Positions 1-9,315 of a stretch of DNA of 32,905 nt are shown one piece after another. Within the stretch, counting starts at the first letter, position 1. Each line of letters begins with the position of its first letter. The notes beneath the pieces were generated by a model that worked only from the letters and a program-made list of their open reading frames with translations, was not told the origin of the DNA and did not search any database. Source of the stretch: Planctomyces sp. (lineage in GTDB: Bacteria; Planctomycetota; Planctomycetia; Planctomycetales; Planctomycetaceae); the NCBI GenBank assembly GCA_002702685.1, contig PABD01000240.1, positions 1-32,905 on the forward strand, given 5' to 3'. Position numbers and translations under genes: made by a program.

Positions 1-1
1 G

Positions 2-187
2 TTCGCCATCGCCGTCATCATCGGAGCCGCCAGCAGTTTCGTCACCCCGCATGGATACCAGACCAACCAGATGGTCTACGGCCCCGGCGGCTACAAACCC
101 CGCGACTACTTCATCATCGGCGTCCCCTTAAGCATCATCATCTGCCTCCTGACGACGCTGATCACCCCCTGGGTCTGGCCGTTTTAA
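2..187 (+). CDS. SLC13-family (anion/Na+ symporter type) permease, C-terminal fragment
   Basis: This is the 3' end of a gene that starts before the window. The open frame from base 2 to the TAA at 185-187 encodes 61 residues. It contains the segment HGYQTNQMVYGPGGY followed by a hydrophobic helix (IIGVPLSIIICLLTTL) and ends in ITPWVWPF. A GYQTNxMVYGPGGY stretch just before the last transmembrane helix is typical of large SLC13/DASS-type permeases, which carry dicarboxylates, sulfate or similar anions across the inner membrane. Substrate cannot be told from this fragment. The frame is absent from the ORF track because it lacks a start within the window. A convergent gene begins 45 bases downstream on the other strand. 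Confidence 0.8.
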   Translation, partial: FAIAVIIGAASSFVTPHGYQTNQMVYGPGGYKPRDYFIIGVPLSIIICLLTTLITPWVWPF

Positions 188-232
188 TATGCCGTAAAGA
201 CGCGCACCTCGCGAATATCGGAGAAGAGGTTC

Positions 233-961
233 CTACATCGGTCCGCTGCGCAGGCGTAATTCGGAAATCAGTTCCTGGGGTTTGGGGATGATGTTGGTGA
301 AGACGTCGCCCAGGGTGATCGTGTCCCCAGAGCGGGAATGAATCGTGATTTTCCAGTGGGACCGTCTGAGTACGTTCGTCGGTCGCGATGCATCGTTGCT
401 GCGTCGTTGTAATGACACGGGGCCGAGGTCAGTGGTATCGAGCCGCTCCACTTCCACCTCGACAATCTCCTCCCACGGGAACTCCTTCTGGATCCCGCCG
501 TTGATATAACGGATTCCGTTTTTACGGAGTTCCAACCGGCGATTCAGATTGATCGCCTGCACCCCGGCGGCCAGCAGACCGCACACCAGAAAGAAGACGC
601 CCACCCATTTGAGTACGGTTGCGATGGTCCCCTCGGTGAAGAGCACACCGACGAATACAGCTCCTCCTAACACCCAGAAGAAGACCAGAATCAGGATGAC
701 GACCATCAGGCTGGTCCCATACATCCGGATGAGTCCGCCGAGCGGATCACGACTAGACTCGTCGACCTCAACCGGCGTACGAGGCCGTTTCTTTCCCTGG
801 GATTTCCGCACCGGTCGCTCGGACGAAGTCGACTCCGATCGAGCGGCAGACCGCTGCCCCGCCGGACGCTTTCGCGACGGACTGGCGTTCTCTGCTTTTC
901 GACGTCTTCTGCCGGAAGACGGAAGGCGCTGCAGGTTATCATTCGTATCCATCTTGCTCAT
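233..961 (-). CDS. Two-helix membrane protein with basic N-terminus and PH-like C-terminal domain
   Basis: I do not recognise a named family with certainty. The 242-residue product has a strongly basic, Ser/Arg/Lys-rich and probably disordered cytoplasmic N-terminus (about 1-65), two transmembrane helices (about 84-108 and 115-138), and a soluble C-terminal domain (about 140-242). That domain begins with ELRKNGIRY and continues with FPWEEIVEVEVE, a pattern seen in bacterial PH-like domains and DUF6585-type membrane proteins. The start at 961 has a short purine run (GAGAG) just upstream; Met4 is an alternative start. The gene is a single unit, with the VOC gene's stop 43 bases upstream of its start. 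The basic tail could bind nucleic acid or acidic lipid, but that is speculation. Confidence 0.7.
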   Translation of the reverse strand: MSKMDTNDNLQRLPSSGRRRRKAENASPSRKRPAGQRSAARSESTSSERPVRKSQGKKRPRTPVEVDESSRDPLGGLIRMYGTSLMVVILILVFFWVLGGAVFVGVLFTEGTIATVLKWVGVFFLVCGLLAAGVQAINLNRRLELRKNGIRYINGGIQKEFPWEEIVEVEVERLDTTDLGPVSLQRRSNDASRPTNVLRRSHWKITIHSRSGDTITLGDVFTNIIPKPQELISELRLRSGPM

Positions 962-1004
962 GCTCTCTGATGCAGGAATATGTTGTCTGGCAAACAGCGG
1001 GCGA

Positions 1005-1493
1005 TCAATCTTTCCGGAATAACTTACGTGCCCGCTTCTCCATTTCTTCCGGGCTCACTTCTTCGATCGGTTGTCCGAGAGACCACTCGTGACCGAACGG
1101 ATCGCGCAAGCGGCCGCAGCGGTCGCCCCAGAAGGCGTTCATCAGTTCCATGGTGACCGTCGCCCCCGCGTCGATCGCCTGCTGAAAGAGCTGGTCGACA
1201 TCGTCGAAGTAAAGGTGAATCGTCACGGGAGATCCACCGAGCATTTCCGGCCCCTTGCTGTTCGGGTTGAGCTCGGGCATTTCCTCGGTCACCATGATCT
1301 GGGAATTGCCGATGCCCAGTTGAGCGTGGAGCACCTTGTCCGTTCCCGGAAAGGTCATCAAAAAGAACGCCCTGGCCCCGAACGCCTTCTTGTAGAACTC
1401 GACTGCCGCGGCGGCATTCCGCACAGTCAGGTAGGGAATGACAGAGGGGAGGGAATCGTGGTCGGACATGGATCGGGCCTGATCAGAAGACAT
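1005..1493 (-). CDS. VOC-superfamily (PhnB/glyoxalase-like) protein
   Basis: The product is a single-module vicinal-oxygen-chelate fold protein of the PhnB/YdcG-like group. Visible hallmarks are SVIPYLTVRNAAAAVEFYKKAFGA at the N-terminus, the central GGSPVTIHLYFDDVD, and DRCGRLRDPFGHEWSLG near the C-terminus. Members bind a metal or a small ligand between repeated beta-alpha-beta-beta-beta units, and many are of unknown substrate. The ORF track starts at 1562. I prefer the ATG at 1493 because AAGGTG lies seven bases upstream of it; the ATG at 1469 (MSDHDSLP) is closer to the conserved domain but has a weaker ribosome site. The C-terminal EEVSPEEMEKRARKLF helix is common in this subgroup. Function is not assignable from context. 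Confidence 0.85.
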   Translation of the reverse strand: MSSDQARSMSDHDSLPSVIPYLTVRNAAAAVEFYKKAFGARAFFLMTFPGTDKVLHAQLGIGNSQIMVTEEMPELNPNSKGPEMLGGSPVTIHLYFDDVDQLFQQAIDAGATVTMELMNAFWGDRCGRLRDPFGHEWSLGQPIEEVSPEEMEKRARKLFRKD

Positions 1494-1840
1494 CAGCGAA
1501 CACCTTAAAATCACAAACGCACATTTGTCCAATATGTCTGTAAAGGATGCGAATTTCAACAAAAACTACCTGATCGCTCCCGCAATCGAGAAAAGACCTC
1601 AGACCCACTGCATCACTACACCGCTCGTTTGCGTTTGATTCCCCCGCACATTACTCTGAACAACCTGCACTCTGAACAACTTATTGGAGCGCATGCACAG
1701 TGACCGCAGCGCGATCTTTTCACCGGAACGTCCGGAGAGACTACCCTGTCGCATCCTGATCACGCTCGCGAATAACCGCAACGACTTTCGCTGCTCTCCC
1801 CGCAGCCTGAATTTGATCCATCTGACGGAGATTTTCCTGA

Positions 1841-3199
1841 ATGTCCCAGTCCCGCTCCCCAGCTTTTCCCGGTTTCCGTTCTTTCTCGCTCCTCATGCTT
1901 TCCTGGTTCTGCCTGGGCGTCATGATCGGCTGCACCGATGAAGTGGAAAACGAAACGACCAGCACTGCGACCACCCAGCCCGCACCGCCCAAGGAAGAAA
2001 AGCCGAAGGTCGAACCGGACGATGCGGAGGCGATCAAGACGCTGGAAGCGAAACAGATTGCATTGTCGAAAAACGGGAACGGTTCCGTGATCAATATCGA
2101 CGCTTCCAACAGCGCGATCACGAACGCCGACCTCGCGCTGATGCCGAAGTTCCCCTACCTCGATCGCCTCACCTTGCGCGAGACACAGATCACTGACGAG
2201 GGACTCGCCAACCTGGTCGGCTGTCCCAAGCTGCGTGTCATCAATCTGCAGGCGACGAACATCACCGGCGCAGGAATGAAGTCGCTCGCGCAGATCCCGA
2301 GTCTGCAGGTTCTGTTGATGCGTCGTTCCAACGTCACCAGCGACGGCATGGAGCACCTGCAGGCACTTCCCAAACTGCGGGAAGTCGACGTGCGGTTCAC
2401 CAAGATCGATGATGAAGGTTGCAAATTCCTGAGCGAAATCCCGACATTGACGAGCGTCCTGCTGCAGCGCTGTCCCATTACGGATGCCTGCTTCGAACCC
2501 CTTTCCAAACTGGAGAAACTTGAACAGCTCGACGTCTGCTTGATGGACAATTCCGACTTCATCGACATGAACATCGCGCCGGTCAGCAAACTGACCAACC
2601 TGAAAGTGCTGATGCTCGACGACACCTACCTGACCGAAGTCGGCATGAAACATCTCGAACCACTCAAGAACCTCGAGAAACTGCACATCCGCCGCACACT
2701 GGTGGGCGAAGGGGGGCTGGATGTCCTCGCCGACAAGCAGAACATGAAAGAACTCCTCCTGCGCGAAGCCCCCATTCAGAACGATGACCTCAAGATCGTC
2801 GGTAAGCTGACCAACCTGGAATCGCTCGGTCTCGAGCTGACCAACGTCGACGAAGCGGGTCTCGGTTATCTGACCGAACTTAAGAAACTGAAAAGTATCG
2901 ACCTCTGGCAGACCTATGTCACCGACGACGGCCTGCCGATCATCGCGCAGCTCGAATCACTGGAAGAACTGGGGCTGAACGAGACCAAAGTATCCGACGC
3001 CCAGTTGCAGGAACTGGTTAAACTCAAGAACCTGCGCAGCCTGAGCCTCAGCCAGACTCAAGTGACCGACGCGGGTATTGCCAAACTGAAAGAGATCACC
3101 AGCCTTAAACAGCTGAGCATTCAGGGTCTTCCCGAAATCAGCGAAGAGGCGATCAATGAACTCAAGGCCGCTCTCCCCGACCTTAAAGTTCTCCGATAA
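1841..3199 (+). CDS. Leucine-rich-repeat lipoprotein
   Basis: The 452-residue product has an N-terminal signal of lipoprotein type: a hydrophobic stretch (FSLLMLSWFCLGVM) ending in IGC at Cys31, followed by a Thr/Pro-rich linker to about residue 60. The rest is a run of roughly fifteen leucine-rich repeats of about 24 residues, with the recurring pattern LxxLxxLxLxxTxVTDxGLxxL. This repeat type is common in planctomycete secreted or cell-envelope proteins and forms a curved binding surface; no catalytic motif is visible. A GGAG lies about eleven bases before the ATG. A long antisense frame (1760-2686, minus) is a codon-bias shadow. The partner is unknown. Confidence 0.85.
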   Translation: MSQSRSPAFPGFRSFSLLMLSWFCLGVMIGCTDEVENETTSTATTQPAPPKEEKPKVEPDDAEAIKTLEAKQIALSKNGNGSVINIDASNSAITNADLALMPKFPYLDRLTLRETQITDEGLANLVGCPKLRVINLQATNITGAGMKSLAQIPSLQVLLMRRSNVTSDGMEHLQALPKLREVDVRFTKIDDEGCKFLSEIPTLTSVLLQRCPITDACFEPLSKLEKLEQLDVCLMDNSDFIDMNIAPVSKLTNLKVLMLDDTYLTEVGMKHLEPLKNLEKLHIRRTLVGEGGLDVLADKQNMKELLLREAPIQNDDLKIVGKLTNLESLGLELTNVDEAGLGYLTELKKLKSIDLWQTYVTDDGLPIIAQLESLEELGLNETKVSDAQLQELVKLKNLRSLSLSQTQVTDAGIAKLKEITSLKQLSIQGLPEISEEAINELKAALPDLKVLR

Positions 3200-3260
3200 C
3201 AGGGTACTCTTCGGCGGTCGATTTCTTTCGCCGCTGTAAAATGCCTTCGACAAACAGGCT

Positions 3261-3290
3261 GCCTGTCACCATTTCAACCCGGTGGCAGGC
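3261..3290 (+). terminator. Possible terminator hairpin after the LRR gene
   Basis: GCCTGTCACC and GGTGGCAGGC form a ten-base stem with one G-U pair around a ten-base loop, 60 bases after the LRR stop. Only a weak T-rich run (CTTTCAATTT) follows, so termination efficiency is uncertain. Confidence 0.4.
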
Positions 3291-3437
3291 GGCTTTCAAT
3301 TTGAACTTACTGTCTATTGTATCTTTCAACCCACCCTGAAACCTGGTTGTGGCGGTTCTCGAATCGGCAAGACAAGATTCGGTACAACCCATCAGAGGAT
3401 TACAGGGTCATTAAAAATGTGATCAGGATCAGCGGCC

Positions 3438-4271
3438 ATGACCGATTCGAAACCTCTGCAACCACTGCAAGACCGCGTTGGTTTCATCGGTGCGGGCCAG
3501 ATGGCGCTCGCCCTGGCGAAAGGTTTTCTGAACGCGGGACTGATTCAGGCGAACCAGTTGTCCGCCAGTGATCCAAGTGAGGCCATGCGGGATCGATTCG
3601 CGGCGGAAACCGGCGGCACGCTCTACGCGGATAATTCGCAACTCATTCTGAACGCCGACATCATCATCCTTGCGGTGAAACCTCAATATCTTCCCGCTGT
3701 TCTTTCTGAAATCAAATCCGAGGTCACCAGCGGTCATCTCGTCATCAGCATCGCGGCGGGAGTCCCCCTCGGTAAGTATCAGCAGGTTCTGGGAGCCGAC
3801 CAGCGCCTTATTCGCGTCATGCCGAACACCCCCTGCCAGGTGGGGGCGGGTGCGTGCGGATATTCACGCGGCGGCGCGGCGACGAGCGCCGATGGCGAAC
3901 TCGCTCAGCGCATGCTCTCCACGGTCGGCATCGCGTTTGAAGTCCCCGAATCGCAACTCGACGCGATCACCGGTCTCTCGGGAAGCGGCCCGGCGTACAT
4001 CTATCAGATCATCGAAGCGCTCAGCGATGGTGGCGTGCTCGTCGGGCTTCCCCGTAATGTCGCCACGGAACTCGCCGCCCAGACAGTGCTCGGCGCCGCC
4101 CGCATGGTCCTCGAAACCGGCCAGCATCCCGGGCAACTGAAGGATGCCGTCACCAGCCCCGGTGGAACGACGATCACAGGCCTGAAAGCTCTCGAAGAGG
4201 GACAACTCCGCGCCACCCTCATCAACGCCGTCCGCGCCGCGACCGAACGCTCTAAAGAGTTGTCGAAGTAG
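3438..4271 (+). CDS. proC: Pyrroline-5-carboxylate reductase
   Basis: The enzyme reduces 1-pyrroline-5-carboxylate to L-proline with NAD(P)H, the last step of proline synthesis, in the cytoplasm. The 277-residue length is normal. The N-terminal Rossmann fold shows VGFIGAGQMALALAKGFL (about 14-31), followed by ILAVKPQ at the cofactor site, the RVMPNTPCQVGAG loop and the substrate/dimerisation segment TGLSGSGPAYIYQIIEAL. The C-terminus carries VTSPGGTTITGLKALE, a family signature. The start at 3438 is supported by an AGGA about eight bases upstream and by the position of the Rossmann motif. The gene stands alone; the next gene is convergent. The assignment is firm. Confidence 0.97.
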   Translation: MTDSKPLQPLQDRVGFIGAGQMALALAKGFLNAGLIQANQLSASDPSEAMRDRFAAETGGTLYADNSQLILNADIIILAVKPQYLPAVLSEIKSEVTSGHLVISIAAGVPLGKYQQVLGADQRLIRVMPNTPCQVGAGACGYSRGGAATSADGELAQRMLSTVGIAFEVPESQLDAITGLSGSGPAYIYQIIEALSDGGVLVGLPRNVATELAAQTVLGAARMVLETGQHPGQLKDAVTSPGGTTITGLKALEEGQLRATLINAVRAATERSKELSK

Positions 4272-4302
4272 CGGCGAGCCATCGCGGACACCCTTCGCGC
4301 AC

Positions 4303-4332
4303 AAAAAAACCTCGCCCGGAATTCGGACGAGG
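4303..4332. terminator. Hairpin terminator between convergent genes
   Basis: CCTCGCCCG and CGGACGAGG pair with one mismatch around GAATT. A run of seven A on the left gives a T-tract on the minus strand, so it best fits termination of the minus-strand His-rich gene; it may also stop proC transcription. Confidence 0.55.
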
Positions 4333-4436
4333 TCTTAATCAGCGAACATCATGCTGCGCCTTCATTTCAATTGATTGGTGATGTTGTTGCACACGAGATG
4401 TTTGCCGGGAGATCGGGGAATTTCAGCCGAGCTGAT

Positions 4437-4739
4437 TTAACGGTAGATACCGAACGAGAAACCATTGCCGCGGTAGTAGAGACCGTTTCCATAATAGGGA
4501 GCATAGTACGGCCGGTAGTACGGGCGATGACCCCAGTGACCGTGTCCCCAATGATTATTTCCATGCCCCCAATGGCCATGATGTCCGTGGTGACCATGAT
4601 GGCCTCCATGGTGACCACCGTGATGGCCACCGTGATGACCGCCGTGATGACCATGGCGGCCACCCGCCTCGGCACTGCCGGCAGAACCAACAAAGAAGAG
4701 ACCAGCGACGAGCGCGGAAAGCAGGAAGTAACGTTTCAT
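4437..4739 (-). CDS. Secreted His/Gly-rich small protein (probable metal binder)
   Basis: The 100-residue product begins with a clear Sec signal peptide (MKRYFLLSALVAGLFFVGSAGSAEA, cleavage after AEA). The mature part opens with a run of GGHH and GHH units (about residues 28-60) and then HWGHGHWGH, giving 21 histidines by my count. It ends in a Tyr/Pro/Gly segment (YYRPYYAPYYGNGLYYRGNGF). Such His/Gly repeats bind Ni, Zn, Cu or Co in other proteins, so an exported metal-sequestering or envelope role is likely but not proven. The ribosome site AAGGAG is well placed. Three other frames across the repeat are open only because of its composition. No metal transporter or regulator is adjacent. Confidence 0.85.
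   Translation of the reverse strand: MKRYFLLSALVAGLFFVGSAGSAEAGGRHGHHGGHHGGHHGGHHGGHHGHHGHHGHWGHGNNHWGHGHWGHRPYYRPYYAPYYGNGLYYRGNGFSFGIYR
4578..4649 (-). repeat. In-frame tandem repeat encoding GGHH/GHH units
   Basis: Short units of 12 and then 9 bases repeat in frame, encoding residues 31-54 of the His-rich protein. The units look prone to slippage, so repeat number may vary between strains. Confidence 0.7.
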
Positions 4740-5011
4740 GGCATTTCTCCTTGAAATGGATTGTCGACTTCGTGTTGAAATCGGATGTGTCTTTGAATGC
4801 CATTACTAATTGCAGGAGGCGCGCCATTCCAGACAGGAATCACCCTGCACTTCACGCAACCCGTTTACAGAAAAAGGGTTAGCACCTGGCATTTTCCGCA
4901 GATGCACCACCGGCACAATTCGCGAGGTGTGATCAAAGCGATAAAAGCGCCATCACATTTTGGGCGCTCCAGACTACGGAACCGGTAGGCTTTATCAGGC
5001 GAAATCGATCT

Positions 5012-6223
5012 CTACTGTTCCGCCGATTTGCTTCCGAAACAGAACAGCTCTCCCTGGCTTCCTTCGGTCCCGATGACCAGAACGCCTTCCCCGACAGCGG
5101 GGCCGGCGACGATCGATTTGCCGAGGTTCTCTTTGAAGACCTCTTTCCCATCCTCGATCGAAACGCCATAGAGATTGCGATCGCCGGAACCGAAGTAAAT
5201 TCGGTCTCCGACCACAACAGGCGACGAATCGATACTCGCCCGCGTGGGAAAGGTCCACAGCCCCTCTCCAGTTTTCCGATTGATCGCATGCAGTTGCTTG
5301 TCATGTCCGCCGACGTACACTCCCTCTTCCGTCACCGCCGCCGAAGCATGGATCGGCATCTGTCGTGACTCGGCTGTGTAGCGCCAGACAATTTCCTCCG
5401 TCTTCCAGTTCACCGCGACGACTTCGCCTCCCTGGGTCCCGACATAGAGTTCATCCCCCCAGATGGCCGGGGACGCGATGAGATACGTTTCCAGCGGAAT
5501 GTCACTCTTCTCCGTACCGGCCGCGATATCAATCACCCGCAGATGATGATCGCACCCCGCCACGAACGTGTAGTTCTCCGCGACACCCGGTGAGCCATTG
5601 ATACGGTCGCCGGTTTCGAAATGCCAATCCTCTTCGCCCGTCTCCGCGTCCAGGCAGTAGAGCGTCGAATCGTAAGAACCGACAATGACCTTGTCGTTGT
5701 AGATGGCCGCGCAACCACTGATCTCGTCGTTCGTGGTGAACTTCCACTTCGGTTTTCCCGTGACGCGATCGACCGCGTGCAGGACGCCATCTTCATCGCC
5801 AACGTATGCCATCGTCTCCGTCACGCGGGGAGTCGCGCGGAAACCGGGGGCGAACTCTTCGGGATCGTCGATGGAACGATATCGCCAGACTTCCGAGCCA
5901 TCCTTCAAATTCAAACAGATAAGATGTCCATTAAGCGCCGGCAGGTAGACATAGTCCCCCACGATCGCCACGGTCGCGACGACCCCATCCGGCACGTCGA
6001 TCTTCCACAGTTGCTCCAGCTTCTCCGGCAAGGCGCTCCCCGCAATCCCCTGTTGCAGGTTTCCGTTACGGAACGAGGGCCAGCTGGACTCGGTAGGAGC
6101 GGCGGCTTCCACATCTGCCGCCCGCAGCGCCGATTCCGACAGCAGGCCGCACGTCATCGCACCTGAGACAGCGACGACGGCAATAACGAAGGGAATCGTG
6201 GGGATCAGTCCTGTAGCGCGCAT
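5012..6223 (-). CDS. Secreted PQQ-like beta-propeller repeat protein
   Basis: The 403-residue product has a signal peptide (about 1-35; hydrophobic [19 protein letters not shown], then ALRAAD). A single beta-propeller domain follows, built of PQQ-like or BamB-like blades with recurring DGxLxAxDxxTGxxxWxF motifs, for example [18 protein letters not shown] and [18 protein letters not shown]. No residues specific for PQQ-dependent dehydrogenase activity or haem binding were seen, so a structural or binding role in the periplasm is more likely than catalysis. The start codon lies inside the 3' end of the alcohol dehydrogenase gene (19-base overlap), implying translational coupling. The shared blade pattern with the 553-residue propeller protein upstream suggests a common origin. 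Confidence 0.88.
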   Translation of the reverse strand: MRATGLIPTIPFVIAVVAVSGAMTCGLLSESALRAADVEAAAPTESSWPSFRNGNLQQGIAGSALPEKLEQLWKIDVPDGVVATVAIVGDYVYLPALNGHLICLNLKDGSEVWRYRSIDDPEEFAPGFRATPRVTETMAYVGDEDGVLHAVDRVTGKPKWKFTTNDEISGCAAIYNDKVIVGSYDSTLYCLDAETGEEDWHFETGDRINGSPGVAENYTFVAGCDHHLRVIDIAAGTEKSDIPLETYLIASPAIWGDELYVGTQGGEVVAVNWKTEEIVWRYTAESRQMPIHASAAVTEEGVYVGGHDKQLHAINRKTGEGLWTFPTRASIDSSPVVVGDRIYFGSGDRNLYGVSIEDGKEVFKENLGKSIVAGPAVGEGVLVIGTEGSQGELFCFGSKSAEQ

Positions 6224-7389
6224 TGATATATCTCCTGCAGGCTCTCCGCCGTGACGGGTCGGGGATTAAAGGTCCCTGTCCACTGCGCCGCGGCTTCATT
6301 CGCCAGTTGAGGAATCAGATTTTCATCGAACGGAATTGCCGAAAGACTAAGAGGCGTTTCAGCGAGTCGGAACATCCCTGTCAGATGGTCGGCCAACAGC
6401 TCTCCTGCTTCCATCGAGTTTGTTGGTTCGAGTCCGAGCGCTTTCGCGAGCGCGGTATAGTCCGCCACGGTCGAGTTGTACCGGACGACATGCGGCAGCA
6501 TGATGCCGATCGCCGTCCCGTGGGTCGTTCCGAAATGCGCCGTGAGCGGATTCACCAGCGCGTGCGTCGCTCCCAGCATCGAATTTTCAATCGCCGCGCC
6601 GGCGAGGTGAGCCCCCAATAACATCCGGCCCCGCGCATCGAGATCATTGGGATCCGCGAGAACCTGCGGGAATGCTTCGGCCAGTAATTTGAACGACCGC
6701 AGGCTGAAGGTTTCGGAAACCACATTTCGCTTTGTAGTGACATAGGTCTCGACCGCATGACTGATGGCATCGATAGCCGTCACGACGCTCACCTGGCGGG
6801 GCATGCTGATCGTCAATTCGGGATCGAGGATCGCGACCTTGCACGCGGCCTTCTTGTCGCCGCACGCCATCTTCATGTGTGTTTCGGCATCAGCGATCAG
6901 CGCGAATGATTGCGCTTCGCTTCCTGTTCCCGCGGTCGTCGGGACAGCGACCATCGGCAGCATCGGTTCGGTCGCTTTGCCGACCCCCCAGTAGTCCTGC
7001 ATCCGCCCCCCGTTGGTCAGCAGGAAATTAATTCCCTTCGCGCAGTCCATGCTGCTGCCGCCGCCGAGACCCACAATCAGATCGATATTCGCTTCCCGGG
7101 CCACTTTCAACCCGCGCTCGACATCGTCGGTCGTCGGATTCGGTTCGACATCTTCAAAGACGACGACCTCCAGCCCGGACTCGCTCAGAAACTCCCGGGC
7201 GCGGTCGACATGTCCCGCGGCATGGAGACCGGGATCGGTCACCAACAGAATTCGCTCGCCCCCCAGTTCACGGCAAATCTCCCCCAGGCGGGACAGGGTT
7301 CCGGCACCATAAATGACGCGTGTCAGGGGGGCGTAATCGAACGGTTTCAGCACTTGTTCGTCAAAGCTCGTGGGATCCACTAAGTTCAT
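6205..7389 (-). CDS. Iron-containing alcohol dehydrogenase (group III)
   Basis: This is an NAD(P)-dependent alcohol/aldehyde oxidoreductase of the Fe-ADH family, 394 residues, which is normal length. Motifs in order are [11 protein letters not shown] (nucleotide binding), [13 protein letters not shown], and the metal site residues in [13 protein letters not shown] and in [20 protein letters not shown] with its clustered histidines. The metal in such enzymes is usually Fe2+ or Zn2+, and the substrate is not predictable. An N-terminal [18 protein letters not shown] segment is also typical. A weak ACAGG precedes the ATG. The 3' end overlaps the propeller gene by 19 bases, so the two probably form one operon. 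A soluble cytoplasmic enzyme paired with an exported propeller protein is an unusual combination. Confidence 0.93.
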   Translation of the reverse strand: MNLVDPTSFDEQVLKPFDYAPLTRVIYGAGTLSRLGEICRELGGERILLVTDPGLHAAGHVDRAREFLSESGLEVVVFEDVEPNPTTDDVERGLKVAREANIDLIVGLGGGSSMDCAKGINFLLTNGGRMQDYWGVGKATEPMLPMVAVPTTAGTGSEAQSFALIADAETHMKMACGDKKAACKVAILDPELTISMPRQVSVVTAIDAISHAVETYVTTKRNVVSETFSLRSFKLLAEAFPQVLADPNDLDARGRMLLGAHLAGAAIENSMLGATHALVNPLTAHFGTTHGTAIGIMLPHVVRYNSTVADYTALAKALGLEPTNSMEAGELLADHLTGMFRLAETPLSLSAIPFDENLIPQLANEAAAQWTGTFNPRPVTAESLQEIYQCALQD

Positions 7390-7653
7390 CCTGTCAGCGA
7401 AATCGGGGGGAGCCGGGCAAGCAGATTATCGAGGCTTTTGGTGGCGGGCAGAAGCGGTGTTTCTCCCCGAGTTCGGCGGGAGGAAAAGTCCTTCCACCTC
7501 CTAGTCTATGGGGAACCCTTCCCCTTGGCAAATCGATGTCGCCAATTCCTCCGGGTCACGAGAAGAGAGACCGGCTCTGTGGGATACATTTCGCCACTAT
7601 GACGCGGTGAACGAGTCATCGCTCCCCTGCTCTGCGAGAAGTCCCCGGGCCGC

Positions 7654-9315
7654 TTACTTTTCAATGGCGTAGAGAGTATTTGAAGTCGCAATATACAGCG
7701 TCCCATTGGCGAAGACGGGAGACGAATAAATCGCGGCCCCCATCGTGATTTCCGCCTCGGGCTCTCCACCCGGCAGCGCGACTTCCGGATCGGTAGAAAG
7801 CGTGAAGATCGAGACATCTCCATCTTCATCACCGACATAAATTTTGTCGTCCACGATCAGCGCGGCACTCCAGACGTGGGCGAACATGTCATAGGTCCAA
7901 TGCGCTTTCCCCGTGGCCGCGTCAAGACAATGAACGGCTCCCGAGTAACAGCCGATCACGAGGATATCATCCTTGATCGTCACCGACGCAATCGCCCGTC
8001 CCATCTCTTCGTCGAAGCCGATCGATCCGTCGCCATCACGGTCTTCGCCGGTGTACTTCCAGACCATCGCACTGTTGGGATTGGGGATTTCCATTTCGCC
8101 CGCCCCCTCGTCGAGTTCCTGACCACGACGGCGTTGCACGGGTTTCTTCTGTGCATCCACGACGAGTGTCGGACTCACGTCCCCCCGCTTCTTCGGCGAG
8201 ATCGCCCACAGACAACCGACGCCATCGCCGTTTTCCGGATCCTGCCCGACAGCGATATAAACGACGTCCTTATAAACGACCGGCGTGGCGATCAGATTGT
8301 TGCGACTTTCGGGATCGAAGATGTCAAACGAGGATGTCTTGGGATTGCAGTCGAACATCCAGAGCAACTTGCTGTGCCCGCGACCATCCCCCTTGGGATC
8401 AAAGCTGTAAACGTAACCATCGCCACCGGCGAAAATCACCTGCGGCTGTCCGTCGATCTCGGCATAGGCAGGCGATGACCAGACCCCCTGCAACAGATAC
8501 GGTCCCGGTCTGTTGTCACTCCAGACGACCTTCCCCGTCTTCTTGTCCACGGCCAGAAAGCTCGGTGCCTCCGGCGCGGGAACGGGGTTGTCTTCGCTCA
8601 CCGAATCGACTTCAGGAATGGCGTTCGACGTGCTGACGAACAGCAGGTTCCCCGCGCCGGTCAACGAACAGGTCGTCATGTTGCGGGGCTCGACGCCGAG
8701 TTCATTCAGCATATCGAGTTGCCAGATGAGATCGGCACTGCCGACATCGGCATCTTTTTCGTTCGTGATCGGTCCGTCATTGGACTGATCCCGGAATCCT
8801 CTGGTATCGAGACAGAGCACTTCGCATCGATTCGTCACGATCCAGACACGATCCCCTTCCACGTAAGGGTCAGAACAGATTCCCTGATGCGACCAGTCGT
8901 AGACATCCCCCGCATCGAGCTTGGGGCGCGAGAGTTGCCAGAGAAAATCACCCGACTTCTCATCGAAGCAGAGCAGCACCCCCAGGTCGACATCGCGCGG
9001 ATACTGTTCGAGGTACGCGGCATCATTGCTTGTCGCCACGTAGACCTGACCATCAGCGACAACCGGTGTTCCATAGGTGGTGGTCCCGAGGTCCCGCTTC
9101 CATTTGATCCCTTCTCCCGAGTCCACATCCCAACTGGCGGGCGCTCCCTGTTCCGCGGAGACATTATTCCGCAAGCTGTTTCCCCCGCGCTGGGGCACGT
9201 CAGCGGCTGGGAGGAGAGCGGCGGGACCGCTCATTAGGCCGGCAAAGATGCCAAGCAACATCACAGGTAAGAAGCGGCGCGAGGGGGCGGGGAACGAAGT
9301 CGGAGCAAGTGGCAT
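7654..9315 (-). CDS. Secreted PQQ-like beta-propeller protein with an EF-hand-like loop
   Basis: The ORF track runs to 9777, but the first part (Arg-rich, no domain) looks spurious. I place the start at the ATG at 9315, giving 553 residues with a signal peptide (RRFLPVMLLGIFAGLMSG, then LLPAAD). The mature protein is a propeller with repeated blades such as YGTPVVADGQVYVATSND, DKIYVGDEDGDVSIF and FANGTLYIATSNTLYAIEK at the C-terminus. A loop DRDGDGSIGFDE in the second half matches the twelve-residue calcium-binding EF-hand spacing (D-x-D-x-D-G-x-I-x-x-x-E). No haem motif is present. The ribosome site at 9315 is weak, so the exact start is uncertain. It lies 264 bases upstream of the alcohol dehydrogenase gene on the same strand and may be co-transcribed. 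Confidence 0.85.
   Translation of the reverse strand: MPLAPTSFPAPSRRFLPVMLLGIFAGLMSGPAALLPAADVPQRGGNSLRNNVSAEQGAPASWDVDSGEGIKWKRDLGTTTYGTPVVADGQVYVATSNDAAYLEQYPRDVDLGVLLCFDEKSGDFLWQLSRPKLDAGDVYDWSHQGICSDPYVEGDRVWIVTNRCEVLCLDTRGFRDQSNDGPITNEKDADVGSADLIWQLDMLNELGVEPRNMTTCSLTGAGNLLFVSTSNAIPEVDSVSEDNPVPAPEAPSFLAVDKKTGKVVWSDNRPGPYLLQGVWSSPAYAEIDGQPQVIFAGGDGYVYSFDPKGDGRGHSKLLWMFDCNPKTSSFDIFDPESRNNLIATPVVYKDVVYIAVGQDPENGDGVGCLWAISPKKRGDVSPTLVVDAQKKPVQRRRGQELDEGAGEMEIPNPNSAMVWKYTGEDRDGDGSIGFDEEMGRAIASVTIKDDILVIGCYSGAVHCLDAATGKAHWTYDMFAHVWSAALIVDDKIYVGDEDGDVSIFTLSTDPEVALPGGEPEAEITMGAAIYSSPVFANGTLYIATSNTLYAIEK

Noticed and set aside
1760-2686. 308-residue minus-strand frame opposite the LRR gene
   Set aside because: It has low-complexity composition and no domain; the plus-strand LRR protein explains the codon pattern.
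4371-4827. Frames 4371-4754 (+), 4367-4693 (-) and 4555-4827 (-) over the His-rich gene
   Set aside because: All three are open only because the repeat has a short period; the signal-peptide frame is the real one.
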